Assembly (NCBI RefSeq): GCF_040712315.1 | Contig: NC_134023.1 | Location: forward strand, 63,999,257 to 64,063,256 | Origin: Castanea sativa | Taxonomy: Eukaryota > Streptophyta > Magnoliopsida > Fagales > Fagaceae | Direction: 5' to 3' | DNA: 64,000 nt | Shown: piece by piece, positions 1 to 10,185 of the stretch | How positions within the stretch are numbered: position 1 is the stretch's first letter | How the letters are laid out: each line of letters begins with the position of its first letter | The notes under the pieces: generated by a model | Told to the model about the DNA's origin: nothing | Databases searched by the model: none | Seen by the model: the letters and a program-made list of their open reading frames with translations, nothing else | Translations under genes and position numbers: made by a program

Positions 1-3000
1 GTAGACTTTCTGCTTTATAGAAAATCTCAAATCTCTTAAAGAGATCTTGTAAAGCCATAACATATGACAAATTACAAGTCTTTTCTGAAATTTCCTGTGA
101 GTTTTCATCCTCCAACCTGAAACAAAGTTCTCCAGATACAAATTTAGCCAAATCATTAATAAGGTCGTGCATAACAAAGCATGAGTTTTCACCACCTGAT
201 CTTTGAAAAAATGATCTTGATACTAATTCATGAAAGTACTCATCACCTACTTCTTCCATTCTCTTATTCCTTCTGGGGTGCTGCAAGAGATCTTCTGCCA
301 TCCATAATTGTATTAACTGCTCCTTTTTGAATTCATAATCTTTTGGAAATATCGAACAATAGGCAAAACATCGCTTCAGATGTGAAGGGAGGTAATAGTA
401 GCTCAATCTCAAGGCTGGAAGAATGTTGCTCAGGTCATCTGACAATTCCCATATATCACTTTGCAGTATCTTTTCCCATTCCTCAGCATCTAGTTTAAAG
501 CGCAAGAGACACCCAAGTGTCTTTGCAGCTAATGGTAAGCATTTACATTTCTTCACAATATCTCTACCAATTCTTTCTAGGATTGGATATGCATCAGGAT
601 TTCCACTCTCAAAAGCATGTTTTGCAAATAATTGCCAGCAATCTTCATCAGTTAATTGCTTCAGATGATGAATTGGAACAGTGCGCATGACTGATGCAAC
701 ACTTTCATTGCGTGTTGTCACAATGATCTTACTTCCCTGTAGCCCTGAGTTAAAAGGTCTTTTCAAGGCCTCCCAACTTTCATAATTTTCATTCCAAACA
801 TCATCTAGAACAAGCAGAAATTTCTTCCCAGTCAACTTCGCTTTAAGTTTAAGTTGAAGCAAATTTATATCCTTGATATCACAAGGAATTGAAGTGGCTG
901 CCTCAAGAACTGTTTTTGTTATCTTACAAATATCAAATTCTTCAGAAACACATACCCATGCAGCAAACTCAAAATGCTCCTTCACTCTATCATCATTGTA
1001 TAGAACTTGAGCAAGGGTAGTCTTGCCAATCCCAGCCATGCCCACTATTGGAATCACACTTATATTATTGCCGTTGACAAAATCTGACAGCAACAAGTTA
1101 ATTATGGCTTCTCTATCATCCTCCCTACCATACACATCAGATTTTTCTACCATAGATGTTGTTGGTATTTTCCATGACTGTATCTCTCCAACACCATGTT
1201 TCAGGCCAAGGGAATCTTTTTGTTTTGCAATAAATTCCAATCTGTCAAGGATCTCCTCTATCTTGGGTTTAATCTGTGGAAATATAAACCAAGTGAAATT
1301 AGGATTACTGATATTTTTGTAATTTTATATTTTAGGTGGTTTTGGTTCATGAGTCTAAGTGAATAGTTTAACCTACCAAATGTTACAAATATGCCATATT
1401 AGATATGTTGTAATATTTGAGAAGGTCCCACTTGGCTAATAGCCTTGTAGTTCAACTGATTGTATGGTTCCACTTGACTAAAAGCCTTGCAGCTTAACTA
1501 ATTATCATGCCCTGATATTTCCAAAGGACACATCTAGGGTTCAATCCACCCGCCCCCCTCCCCTTCCCCCCAATTATTGAATTAAAAAAAAAAATTGTGG
1601 AAAGAACGAAGAAAGAATTTAGATCAAAGAAGACATGAATTGGGAATTTTGCTTGAGTGAGTTACAAACAAATCAAAAGAGAAAATTTTATCTGATTCTT
1701 TTAAAAGTGTACTGAAAATTCTCTCAAGAAAAAGTAAGTCTGCTCCAACAAGATGTTTTGCATGAGTGAGTTTCATTCAAACCAAAAGTGAAGACCATGT
1801 CTAATTCTTTTAAAAGTGTATAAAAAATTCACTCGAGCTAAAATAAGTTCACTCAAGAAAAACATATCTCACTCTAGCAAAAGCAAAACACAGAAAATGA
1901 TAGATTTCAACAAAAGTTTGTAGAAAAATGAGTCAAAATAAATGTTTTTTTTTCCTAACAACTATTGTATGTTTGTATATATATGTGAGTGATATTACTT
2001 TGGAAATAAAATATTGAAGAAAGAATAAATTGAGAGAAAACTATTTTTTAGTGACTCACTCAAGTGAGGTCATAGGGCATTCGAAGTGTCGTTCGGGAAT
2101 ACAGTTCCCAAAAGCTCAAAACGAGGGTGATAAACGGAACTTAAGTGGAGCCTGCTCAAGCAAGGTTTAAGTCTGCTTGAGTAACGCTCACTTGAGCAAG
2201 GTTTGAGTCCGCTCGAGCAAGAAAATTGTAGCAACAAGTTTTCTGCAGAATTTTGCAGAAAAATAAGGGAAAATGAGCATTTTAGGTTCCAAACGGCTTG
2301 TAACAGCCGAGGCAATGTTTTAGAAGGCTTTAGTTTAGAGGGCTTGTGTAACTAAAAGCAGCATTTTCAAGTGTAACTTTTCAAAGACAACTCTTCATTA
2401 TATACATAAATGGTGTTTCATATTCATATATTAAGGAAAATGATAGTTATCTGACTTTTAGAGCATAAACAATTCTTTAATAACATAGGAGAAAAAATCA
2501 CAAAATTCTTTCAAAGATTGCTAGTTGCAGAATCTGGGATTAGTTGTATCCTGAAGGTAATTTTCCTGGAACTCTACAGCAATCACATTCAAGTGGGGGC
2601 AAATATCATCTTAAAGCTAGTTATTCATGCCTCTTAACACCTTTAACTTGGTTCAGTGGTTTTGAAAACTGAATGCGCCTCCATCCACAGGTAAACCAAT
2701 TAAAAAAATCTACTATTAATAATAAGAATTACAACCATAACTCTCACAAACATAAACCAAACCAAATCCCCAATACACCCCAGGTGCTCTCATGCTAACA
2801 CAATGGACAACCATAGTCTCTATCTCTCTTACTAGACAAAGCTTAGTCTTTCACACACTACAAAGGCTAAACCACCACTCTTTTTATAGGGACTATTGCA
2901 CCTCCTTACTTCTTTGTTTTCTTATAAATGTGGACTAACACTAACAAAAATTAATGCTCCTCCATATTATTCTTTTAGCTAGCCTATTTGGGATTCCAAA

Positions 3001-6000
3001 GCAACTAGAAAACCTCTAAACTATATCAACAGGGCTGGACTTAAAACTCTAAGAATCACTAAAGTCTAAGATTTGGTCACAGAGAAATTAGGTGTTAGAA
3101 CGTCTTGCAATTTCTACAATTAGTAAGGTTCTTATTGGGCTTTTTGTCATGGATCTGAGATATTGGATAGTTTTTTGAGGGTGAGATGATGTTGATTCAA
3201 AAAGAGTATTGTAAACATGGTCAAGTTCTTTGACAATGAGACCAAAAGAAGACATGATAGAGAGCAAAGAAAGAAATGTTGACCACATAAAGAGGTAAGA
3301 AATGACAAATAACAATTTTATTTGTTAAGATATGATTGCAGACTAAGTCCATTTATTTCACTGTTCTAATTCTAATTATCCTAATAATCCTAGTCCTAAC
3401 TGTCATGAATCTAAGAAAATGCTAGTCACATTTGTGTTATGCACAAAAAAAATTAGTTTCATCACAAGTGAAGCTCCTCTTAATTGTTTATAGAGCCCAA
3501 TCAACTTGTCTAATATAGAACTTAGCATACACTAGCTCAACACAAACTAATCTAATTCAATTCAATATACAATCAATCAAAAGTATTACAAATTTCCCCA
3601 CTTAATTGATCTGCCATGAGACTGTAATTTTTGTTATGGAAGAAGATTTTATATTATTTACGTAAAAGCAATTAGAGACCGTTCAAGATTGAATTTGAAC
3701 CCTACAGTTGAAATAATGAAATGTTGAATGGCAATAAATTTAGCAACAAAAAATTTCACAATTTTTTTTTTACAGTTGGGTGGCAAACTGTTATTAATTA
3801 GCATGGAAACAAGTAATGCTAGTGGTAATAATAAACTCAAATAAGAAAAAAACTAGTTAAAATTTGAAGGTCAATCAACCATCATGAAAAATTGTGTGAA
3901 AATTATTGTGTTACTCTCTACACGGATATAAATTTGATAGGGAGGCTCATATGAGAGTAAAAACTCATCAACTCAACTGTCGTGAAAAATGTTGCAAAAA
4001 CATTACTCTTTGCATGGATATAAATTTGACAGTCAAATTTCGTGGATTTAAATTATTTATTTATATTAAATAATTATTTGGTGTTCCCGCAGCCAACAAA
4101 TTAAACTTGGTGAATTTGAAAAAAGGTATTATTATCATTGAAGATATTGAATTTGCTTTTGTTTAAGAATTAATTTGGGCAAGTTGAAGAATCGGTTCAG
4201 CATTGTTGAAGGTCAAAAAAGAAGAAGATCAATTTAGTTGATAGCTTTGGAGAAAATGATTCCGTTGAAAGAATTGAATAATTCTTTTATTCAATCATGT
4301 GGTGAAATATAAATTCAAAGTTTGTGTTGGGCAGTTGGATTGTGAGCAAGTTGAGATATTGTTTAGGTAGAATAGAATGAGCAATAATGGTTGAAAAATG
4401 GTTTTGCATGAATAGTTTCTATAGAAAATACACACATTTCAGTTCAAAACATAATTTATGCGTACAATGTATGCAATAAAATGAGTAAAAAATACATATT
4501 TTTCGACCATTTATGTTGTACAAGTTTGGCTAAAGAGAGGCAATATTGGACTTAGAGCATTCGCATCAAGAAATTCCATCTTATCCTATTTTACCATCCT
4601 AAAAAGCTACTTTATTAATTATATAATACCATTTTATAATACACCCAGCATTTCAACTTTTATTTTCTTATTCTAATCAATAAAATAATATATATTATCT
4701 ACTAAAATATATAACCAAAAAAATAATCTCCTCTCTCTAATTTCTCTGTTCCTTCCTCCCTTGTCTCTCTCTCTCTCTCTCTCCACCGTGAACAAACCCA
4801 AACCCCAAACACCTCCTCCACCTAGCAACACCCACATACCCATCATTTGATAATTGTATAAGAGATCTAGGATTCAATCTTTGTCTATACCAAAAACTTA
4901 TTGGTATCTTGATCTAATGATAAAAAACTATCATCATGAGTGGACACCATAAGTTGAAACTCTCTAAAAAAAGGTTTCTATATGTATTTCCCAAATTAAA
5001 CCAACTTCTTTAGAAAATGGAAAAAAAAATAATAATGTAAATGGTTTATTAACAAACCGAGTGGAGATGACAAAGTCATAAATTTATAGAGAAATTAAGA
5101 GAGTTTTCAAGAGATATAAATTTCTAGAGGGAGAAATAGGTTGTGATTGATTTTTTTAACATACTATTTTGTGTGTGTATTACTAGAAGCGTACCTTTAA
5201 ATTTTTTTTAATTTCTTGGACAGTTGAAAGGACAAAGTTAGAAGATGTATAATGAAAGCTCGGATGACAACTTTACATGTAATAATGTTCCATATCTTCT
5301 CCAAAAAAAAAAAATGTTCCATAAATTAAGCAAGAACAAGAATAACTAAAGAAATTACCAACAAAATCACTTTTATCAAATTCCATACAAATCTAGAACT
5401 TAGATATAGTTATATATGTATTCAGAAAAAATTAGATAGTTATAAATGGGACATTTAGGGTTCAAATTTTTCATTTCCTAATTATCAAACTCTCTCTCTC
5501 TCTCTGGGCTTAGCTAAGGCATGAGTTCCCTTGTGGACAAACATGGGAAAAGTCATGCCAACTCAAAGAACTTACGGTAATTTATAAAAATAATAATAAT
5601 ACATAAAAGCCAGTATTATTTTTGCAAAATAGATAATTACTAATTATGCCACTTAGATGGGAGCAGTACTCTTTAGGATATATATAATGACGCCATTTGT
5701 TTGCATATAAAATCTCTATTTTGAAACCATAAAAAATTCACACAAAAATTGGTAGAGTTCAAGGAATAATGTTGGTGAGAAGAGTTTAAGAGAGAGTAAT
5801 TAAGGAGATGATTAAGACACCATTACCTTCTCTTTTTTTAAGAAAAAAAAAATTATATACATAGAATTCAATTTCAGCATTAATTAGCCATAAAAAATTT
5901 TATCAATTAAACTAACCAAAACTCATAAAACTTTATTATCAGTCTCATATTCTTTTTGATTATTTCCTACTTTAACTCTCTCTCTCTCTCTCTCTCTCTT

Positions 6001-6469
6001 TGGTAGTGGAGACTGAGAGTTCGTTTAGAATAACTTGTTGAAAGTATAATAAAATATGCTTATATATGAAAAGATGGGGAAAAAAAAAGTTAGAAAAAAT
6101 TAAGTTTTAAGTTACACATGAAAACAAAAAGCTAGCTTAGTATACCTGACTGACTGTGCTTCCAGATTCAGCTTCCAGCTTGCATTGCAAAGCTTCAGTA
6201 GCAATCTCATCCCAAAGGTCCTCTGCATCATACACAGCATCTTTAAGTTCAAGTAGCCATTCTTTCACCAGTGAGCACCTGAATTGCTTCTCCTCCGCAT
6301 CGTTGATCACTGCATTCACAGATAAAAGCGTGACCTTCAGCTTCTTCAGCAGCCTATCGTTGAGTTTCTTTACACGAATGTGATCCACAACCTCACGTGA
6401 AGCTACCCTATCGAACAACACCTGAAGGAATGCAGAGAGAACAGCTCCACCCACCAACTGTGCAGCCAT
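1..6469 (-). CDS. CC-NB-ARC-LRR (CNL) disease resistance protein, N-terminal part, R13L/RGA type; runs off left edge
   Basis: Intracellular immune receptor; the NB-ARC is an ATP/ADP switch. Two exons are visible. Exon 1 (6469-6146, 108 codons) starts at MAAQLVGG and is an Rx-type coiled coil with an EDVID-like DAEDLWDEI; its donor is CAG|GTATAC. Exon 2 (1273 to the window edge, 424 codons, phase 0) follows a TTTCCACAG acceptor and begins IKPKIEEILDRLEFIAKQKD. Motifs in one open frame: P-loop GMAGIGKT (residues 186-193), kinase-2 LLVLDDVW (W268), RNBS-B TTRNESVAS (about 680-720), CLPLA for GLPLA (about 510-545), RNBS-D CFAYCSIFPKDYEF (about 330-375), MHD (residue 476, near 170). The LRR region lies outside the window. 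Oddities: the intron is 4.87 kb, and the joined product lacks the linker usually found between coiled coil and IKPKIEE in relatives. A small extra exon or a partly degenerate gene is possible. A TATAAAT box lies at 6614-6620, about 145 nt upstream of the ATG. Confidence 0.88.
1425..1590 (+). repeat. SINE-like, tRNA-derived repeat with A-rich tail
   Basis: Has a box-A-like TAGTTCAACTGATT and a box-B-like GGGTTCAATCC, then a C-rich stretch and a run of A at about 1585. The head is internally doubled: CTTGGCTAATAGCC and CTTGACTAAAAGCC about 35 nt apart. Family assignment is by promoter-like boxes only. Confidence 0.4.
1651..1837. repeat. Imperfect direct duplication, about 80-bp units
   Basis: Unit 1 at 1651-1728 and unit 2 at 1759-1837 share GAGTGAGTT, then TTCTTTTAAAAGTGTA, then an ending TCTCAAG versus ACTCGAG. 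Lies within the CNL intron. Confidence 0.6.
2045..2230. repeat. GCTCAAGCAAGGTTT-type repeated motif cluster
   Basis: Variants of CTTGAGCAAGGTTTGAGTC and GCTCGAGCAAG recur four to five times. They look like a decayed dispersed repeat. No coding potential is evident. Confidence 0.45.
3878..4036. repeat. Imperfect direct duplication, about 60-bp units
   Basis: CAACCATCATGAAAAATTG near 3878 and CAACTGTCGTGAAAAATG near 3975 are each followed by a ...GGATATAAATTTGA-AG ending (about 3921-3940 and 4015-4033). Confidence 0.5.
4849..4973 (+). repeat. SINE family copy, 5'-truncated
   Basis: Member of a dispersed family recognisable by TAAGAGATCT..GGATTCAATC, then CTATACCAAAAACTTATTGG, ..GATAAAAAACTATCAT.. 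and a terminal AAGTTGAAACTCTCTAAAA. Related copies are at 7040-7187, 48150-48295, 58391-58545, 58856-58998, and in reverse at 62500-62645. The gene-side half has a box-B-like word. Confidence 0.55.
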
Positions 6470-7039
6470 GTTTCTCTTTTGTAGTAAGTTGCAAAGCAAA
6501 CGAGTATTGGAAGGGAAAGAGAGAAAGAGGAAAAAGACACAGCAAAAGGCAGAGAACCAAAGAGAAAATTGGGTTATGCTTTTGTGAAAGCCTACGTTGT
6601 TGGCTCTTGCAAGATTTATAATTAAGTGTGGACACAACTTCTTGAACTTGGGGGCAGGAGATGCGAGTCCTATTGTGCTGTGGACCTTGTAAACGTCCGC
6701 TCAAAGAAGTATGAGTTTGGATAGAGCTGAAATTTATTTTCATCTACATTGAGCTAAAATTATTTTGTTATAGTGTTTTAAGTTTTTAACAATAAGCGGT
6801 ATCCAAACAGACCCCAAGACTATTGTATTAGAATTAACTCAACATATGAGTGATGCTAAAAATATTACAAATCAACAAAATCTTGTTGTACGAAGTTACA
6901 ATTTCAGTTATTTTTTCCCTATATGTTTTAGTGTGTCTTAACGTATGTTATTAACAATATTCTTACAAATTAATAAGTTACCAATTATAAAAATAAAAAT
7001 GATTTATTATGTTATTGAAATAGTATTAAGCATAAGTTT
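6470..7039 (-). promoter_or_regulatory. CNL gene 5' region
   Basis: A TATAAAT box (minus strand) is at 6614-6620, putting the transcript start around 6585 and a leader of about 115 nt before the ATG at 6469. The upstream region to 7039 is AT-rich with no other recognisable signal. Confidence 0.4.
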
Positions 7040-7187
7040 CAGTTAACTTAATTGGTAAAGGGTTTTTTCATTAAACAAAAAATATGAGGTTCGACCTTAC
7101 TTATACCAAAAATTAATTAATGTATTGGCTCAATGTATAATAAAGAGTAATTATCATAGAACGTATACTATAAGTTAAAAATTCTAT
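7040..7187 (+). repeat. SINE family copy
   Basis: Box-A-like TTAACTTAATTGGTAAAG, box-B-like GAGGTTCGACC, then TATACCAAAAATTAATTAAT and an ending of ATAAGTTAAAAATTCT. Same family as the copy at 58391. Diverged. Confidence 0.55.
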
Positions 7188-7289
7188 CATATTGATCGCA
7201 TTCTTTATCACTTCCTATGTCAGTTTATAAGCTTAAGCTTTTTATAATAATAATATTTGTAATAACTTTTAGCATCTTTTAGATGTAAA

Positions 7290-7965
7290 CAGGCCGGCCC
7301 TAGGCTTAGGCCAATTAGGCCATTACCTAGGCCCCCTTACTAGTTACTAGAGAAGGCCCCAAATTTAGGGGCTTTTTTTTTTTTGTATATAAATATTTTT
7401 GGGAGATATTAAAACATTTTAATTAGTTTACATTTTTTTTACTATTTTTCTTTTGAAAAACATTTTTTTTCACTATTAAGAATGCTCAAAGAATTGAGTA
7501 ATGTTAGGGATAGAGATAAGACAAATTTAAATAAATAGGTTTTACAAACAGACGTGTTACTAATCACAAGTAATTCAAATAGGAAAATGTTAAAAATACT
7601 ATAAATTTTACTATATAACTTTTATTTATTTAATTATTTTTATACAAGATAAAAATCTACTCTACCCTAATTTAAGTGTATATGTGTGCAAAACTCTCTT
7701 TTAGAGACTTAAATATTGATCATTGCTCTTACACCCCACAAGAACTTATACTTGTGGAGTGATTACTGCACCAAAGGTACGTGATGATATCTATAACTTT
7801 TATAATTTGAAGTGACAATGAAAAAAAAATTCATATTAAAATGTAAAAATAATAAATTTAAAAAAAATTATTATATAAAATACTAGTTAAATATTATTTA
7901 AGTAATAACCTAAAGGCCCATTCGGAGATTTCGTCTTACCCTTCGAGACGCTTGGGCCGACCCAG
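7290..7965. mobile_element. Non-autonomous hAT-like element (family CAGGCCGGCCC)
   Basis: 676 bp flanked by an exact 8-bp duplication GATGTAAA (7282-7289 and 7966-7973). The left end is CAGGCCGGCCCTAGG and the right end CGGGTCGGCC-like when read inwards (CTGGGTCGGCCC). There is no transposase reading frame. The 8-bp duplication and CAGG.. end are hAT-like. A sister copy is at 28974-29814. Confidence 0.75.
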
Positions 7966-8589
7966 GATGTAAACCACACATTTTAAACGTATTGAAAACT
8001 CTACTAGCTTTCAAATGGGTTAGCTAATGGTTCGGTGAAAAAATAATATTTGTAGTAAACTTTTAGAATCTTTCAAATGTAAACCTTACCACCTGTTATG
8101 ACGTATATAAAAGTCTACAAAACTTTCAAAGGGTTATTTAATGAGAAAGTGAAAAATGTGACAGTAGTAAAACTGGTTGAAACTTAAAAGCTCCTAAAAA
8201 AATATTTTATTAATATGAGCTCTAAAAGCACACAATAATATATTATTTTTAGAAAAGTTTTATTAAAAATTAAAATAAAAAATTATAATTGTTTCAATTT
8301 TTTATAAAATATTTTTAAAAATAAATAGTTTAATATGTGTCTTTAGAGCATACATTAACCAGACTAAAAAAAAAAAAAAAAAAAGAATTTGAAACTTGAA
8401 AGATAAATGGGACCTTGTCAATTACTGGAGTACCCAATACAATTTGACGTTTAGTAATTATGGGGATGGCTATGTTTACATAAACTTTATAAGTTTATTT
8501 ATGGTTTAAAATTGTCTTAGTTAAGTTAAAAGTCTTGTAGCTTATGTCCTCTGTACATTTTTAAGGCATCCAAAATTTAAATCTCTTAT

Positions 8590-8990
8590 CTCTTTTTATT
8601 TTTTTGAGATCAAAGATAGAAAACTTTATTAAGAGAGCAGAAATACTACAAGCTGAGTTACAAAATGGAACAGTGGACCCCCAGATAGTAAAACGCAGGT
8701 CTGTATTCAACAGGGCAGGGGCCACGAAAAAAGAAAAAATATGCAGCAATGGGATACAACAGAGAAACAGAGGATGCTCAAGTTGTTTGTGCTGTCATGA
8801 GGTGCTGGTAATCAGTTAAGAGACCCAAAGCACCCTCATAGATGTGCTATGGCTGAAGTTGAGTCTTTTCAAAATGATATTTGTTTTGTGCATTCCAAAG
8901 AGCCCATACGATAACCGTCCACAAGCACAACTCAAGTTCCTGCTGATTCAGCCTAGATGTCATGGTCCGGAACAACTCAAAAAAATCTAA
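8590..8990 (-). mobile_element. 5'-truncated LINE (non-LTR retrotransposon) 3' fragment
   Basis: On the minus strand, a short stretch encodes a LINE ORF2 C-terminal signature (LWTVIVWALWNAQNKYHFEK, about 8870-8950). A 3' untranslated part follows, ending in AATAAAGTTTTC and an A-rich tail near 8590-8605. The paralogous copy B (about 21560-21610) lacks it, so it is an insertion in copy A. Confidence 0.6.
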
Positions 8991-9233
8991 TGCACTATTC
9001 GATCACTTTTGAATTCATCTACCTGCCAATGACCAGACATTATCAATAAAATAACCTCAATTAAGGAGCTTAAGATTCAATAATTTAACAAAATAACAAG
9101 TAGGGAAATTCACACTATAATCTAAAACTTGCTTGTATCAGCTCAATTTGAGCAATACAATCTTAGTGAGAAATCTTGATCGATCTTTCGATACAATAGT
9201 TGATCTAATTGTTATGTTACTCCTAATGCTAAG

Positions 9234-9731
9234 TGATGATGCCGAAAATATCACCAGTGAGTTGCAAGCGCTCCTCAAACGAAAACAATACCTGCAAAAG
9301 GAAAACAAATGACCTAAAAGAGAGCACCGGTGTGGTGTCGGCCGAATACCCTCCGAAGGTCAAGTTAGAATCTTGTTCCTTTAACCCTAGAGTGCCAGAG
9401 TTAAGAATATTATGCGTACCTTCATACCTAGGGTTTCTGGGGTATTTATATTGAGTAGAATTACCTTTCTTTAAGGATACAACTTCCTTCTCAAGTTCCT
9501 TTCCATATGGGAGTCTTCCCAAACGTGTATCGCAAGAAGTCCAAGTATGCACGTTTGTGTGGGGATAAAGCAAAAGCTTATCTGAAATATATCAAACGAC
9601 ATGCCACGTGGCATCCATAATTAATTTATACAAGACGGATATTCAGCAACACTCAACCGTCAAAGCTGGGTCACTTATGGTATCGATCCGTCCTCACTAT
9701 CTCCGTCCATTTACTATTTTTATCCCCTTCA
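9234..9731 (-). repeat. 3' LTR of the Tat element
   Basis: 498 bp, plus-strand ends TGATGATGCCG..CCCCTTCA. Same length as the other LTR. A minus-strand TATAAATA box lies at about 9440-9447. A palindromic G-box GCCACGTGGC is at 9604-9611. Confidence 0.95.
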
Positions 9732-9745
9732 ATTGCCCCCTTCAG
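9732..9745 (-). promoter_or_regulatory. Polypurine tract of the Tat element
   Basis: On minus, CTGAAGGGGGCAAT directly abuts the LTR start TGAAGGGG, the expected place for plus-strand DNA priming. Confidence 0.7.
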
Positions 9746-9835
9746 TCCTTGGATCCGTCCTTAGAATCTGACGGATCCATGGAATGACTAAAAGCAATGT
9801 ATTAAATGGGGACGGCCTTGGCATACCATGACGGA

Positions 9836-10185
9836 TGACACGTGGCCTGTATCTCTGACGAAGAGCACGTGGCCCTCGTGGACTGGCTATTTCCCCAAAA
9901 TGAGGCGTCGCTTCGTATTCCGTGCCCTCTGTTCTATAAAAAGCCAGATTTTTCTCTCTTCATTTTATCTTCATATCAAAAACTTGTGAGCAGAGCACAA
10001 CCGTCACAGCTATCGTGCCTTCCTGTCGTTCAGCAGATCCGTCCGTCGTTCCTCGTCAGAAACCATCTCGATCCGGTACGTATTCCAAACCTTTCTCCGT
10101 CTTTCTTTGAATTTCACTGTTTTAAGTATATGCACTTTCTTTAGAACCGTCGGTGTCTTAGGTTGTACCGTCATAAATGTAGGTA
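9836..10185 (+). promoter_or_regulatory. Promoter and leader of the antisense gene in the Tat element
   Basis: TATAAAAA at 9935-9942 sits about 245 nt before the ATG at 10186. CACGTG G-boxes in ABRE-like ACGTGGC context occur at 9839-9844 and 9866-9871, with a third in the LTR at 9605-9610. A leader intron is plausible: donor CCG|GTACGT near 10076 and acceptor ATGTAG near 10180. Promoter activity is inferred. Confidence 0.5.

Larger units (their letters stand above)
1274..6145 (-). other. Long intron of the CNL gene, with repeats but no second gene
   Basis: A 4.87-kb interval between the coiled-coil and NB-ARC exons. It contains a tRNA-like SINE copy (about 1425-1590), an imperfect duplication (1651-1837), a Gln/Ser-codon-like GAGCAAG motif cluster (about 2050-2225), a second imperfect duplication (about 3880-4036), a SINE piece (4849-4973), and (CT)n tracts at about 4764-4783, 5491-5505 and 5977-6000. 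No protein-coding stretch that I can recognise. Confidence 0.6.
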
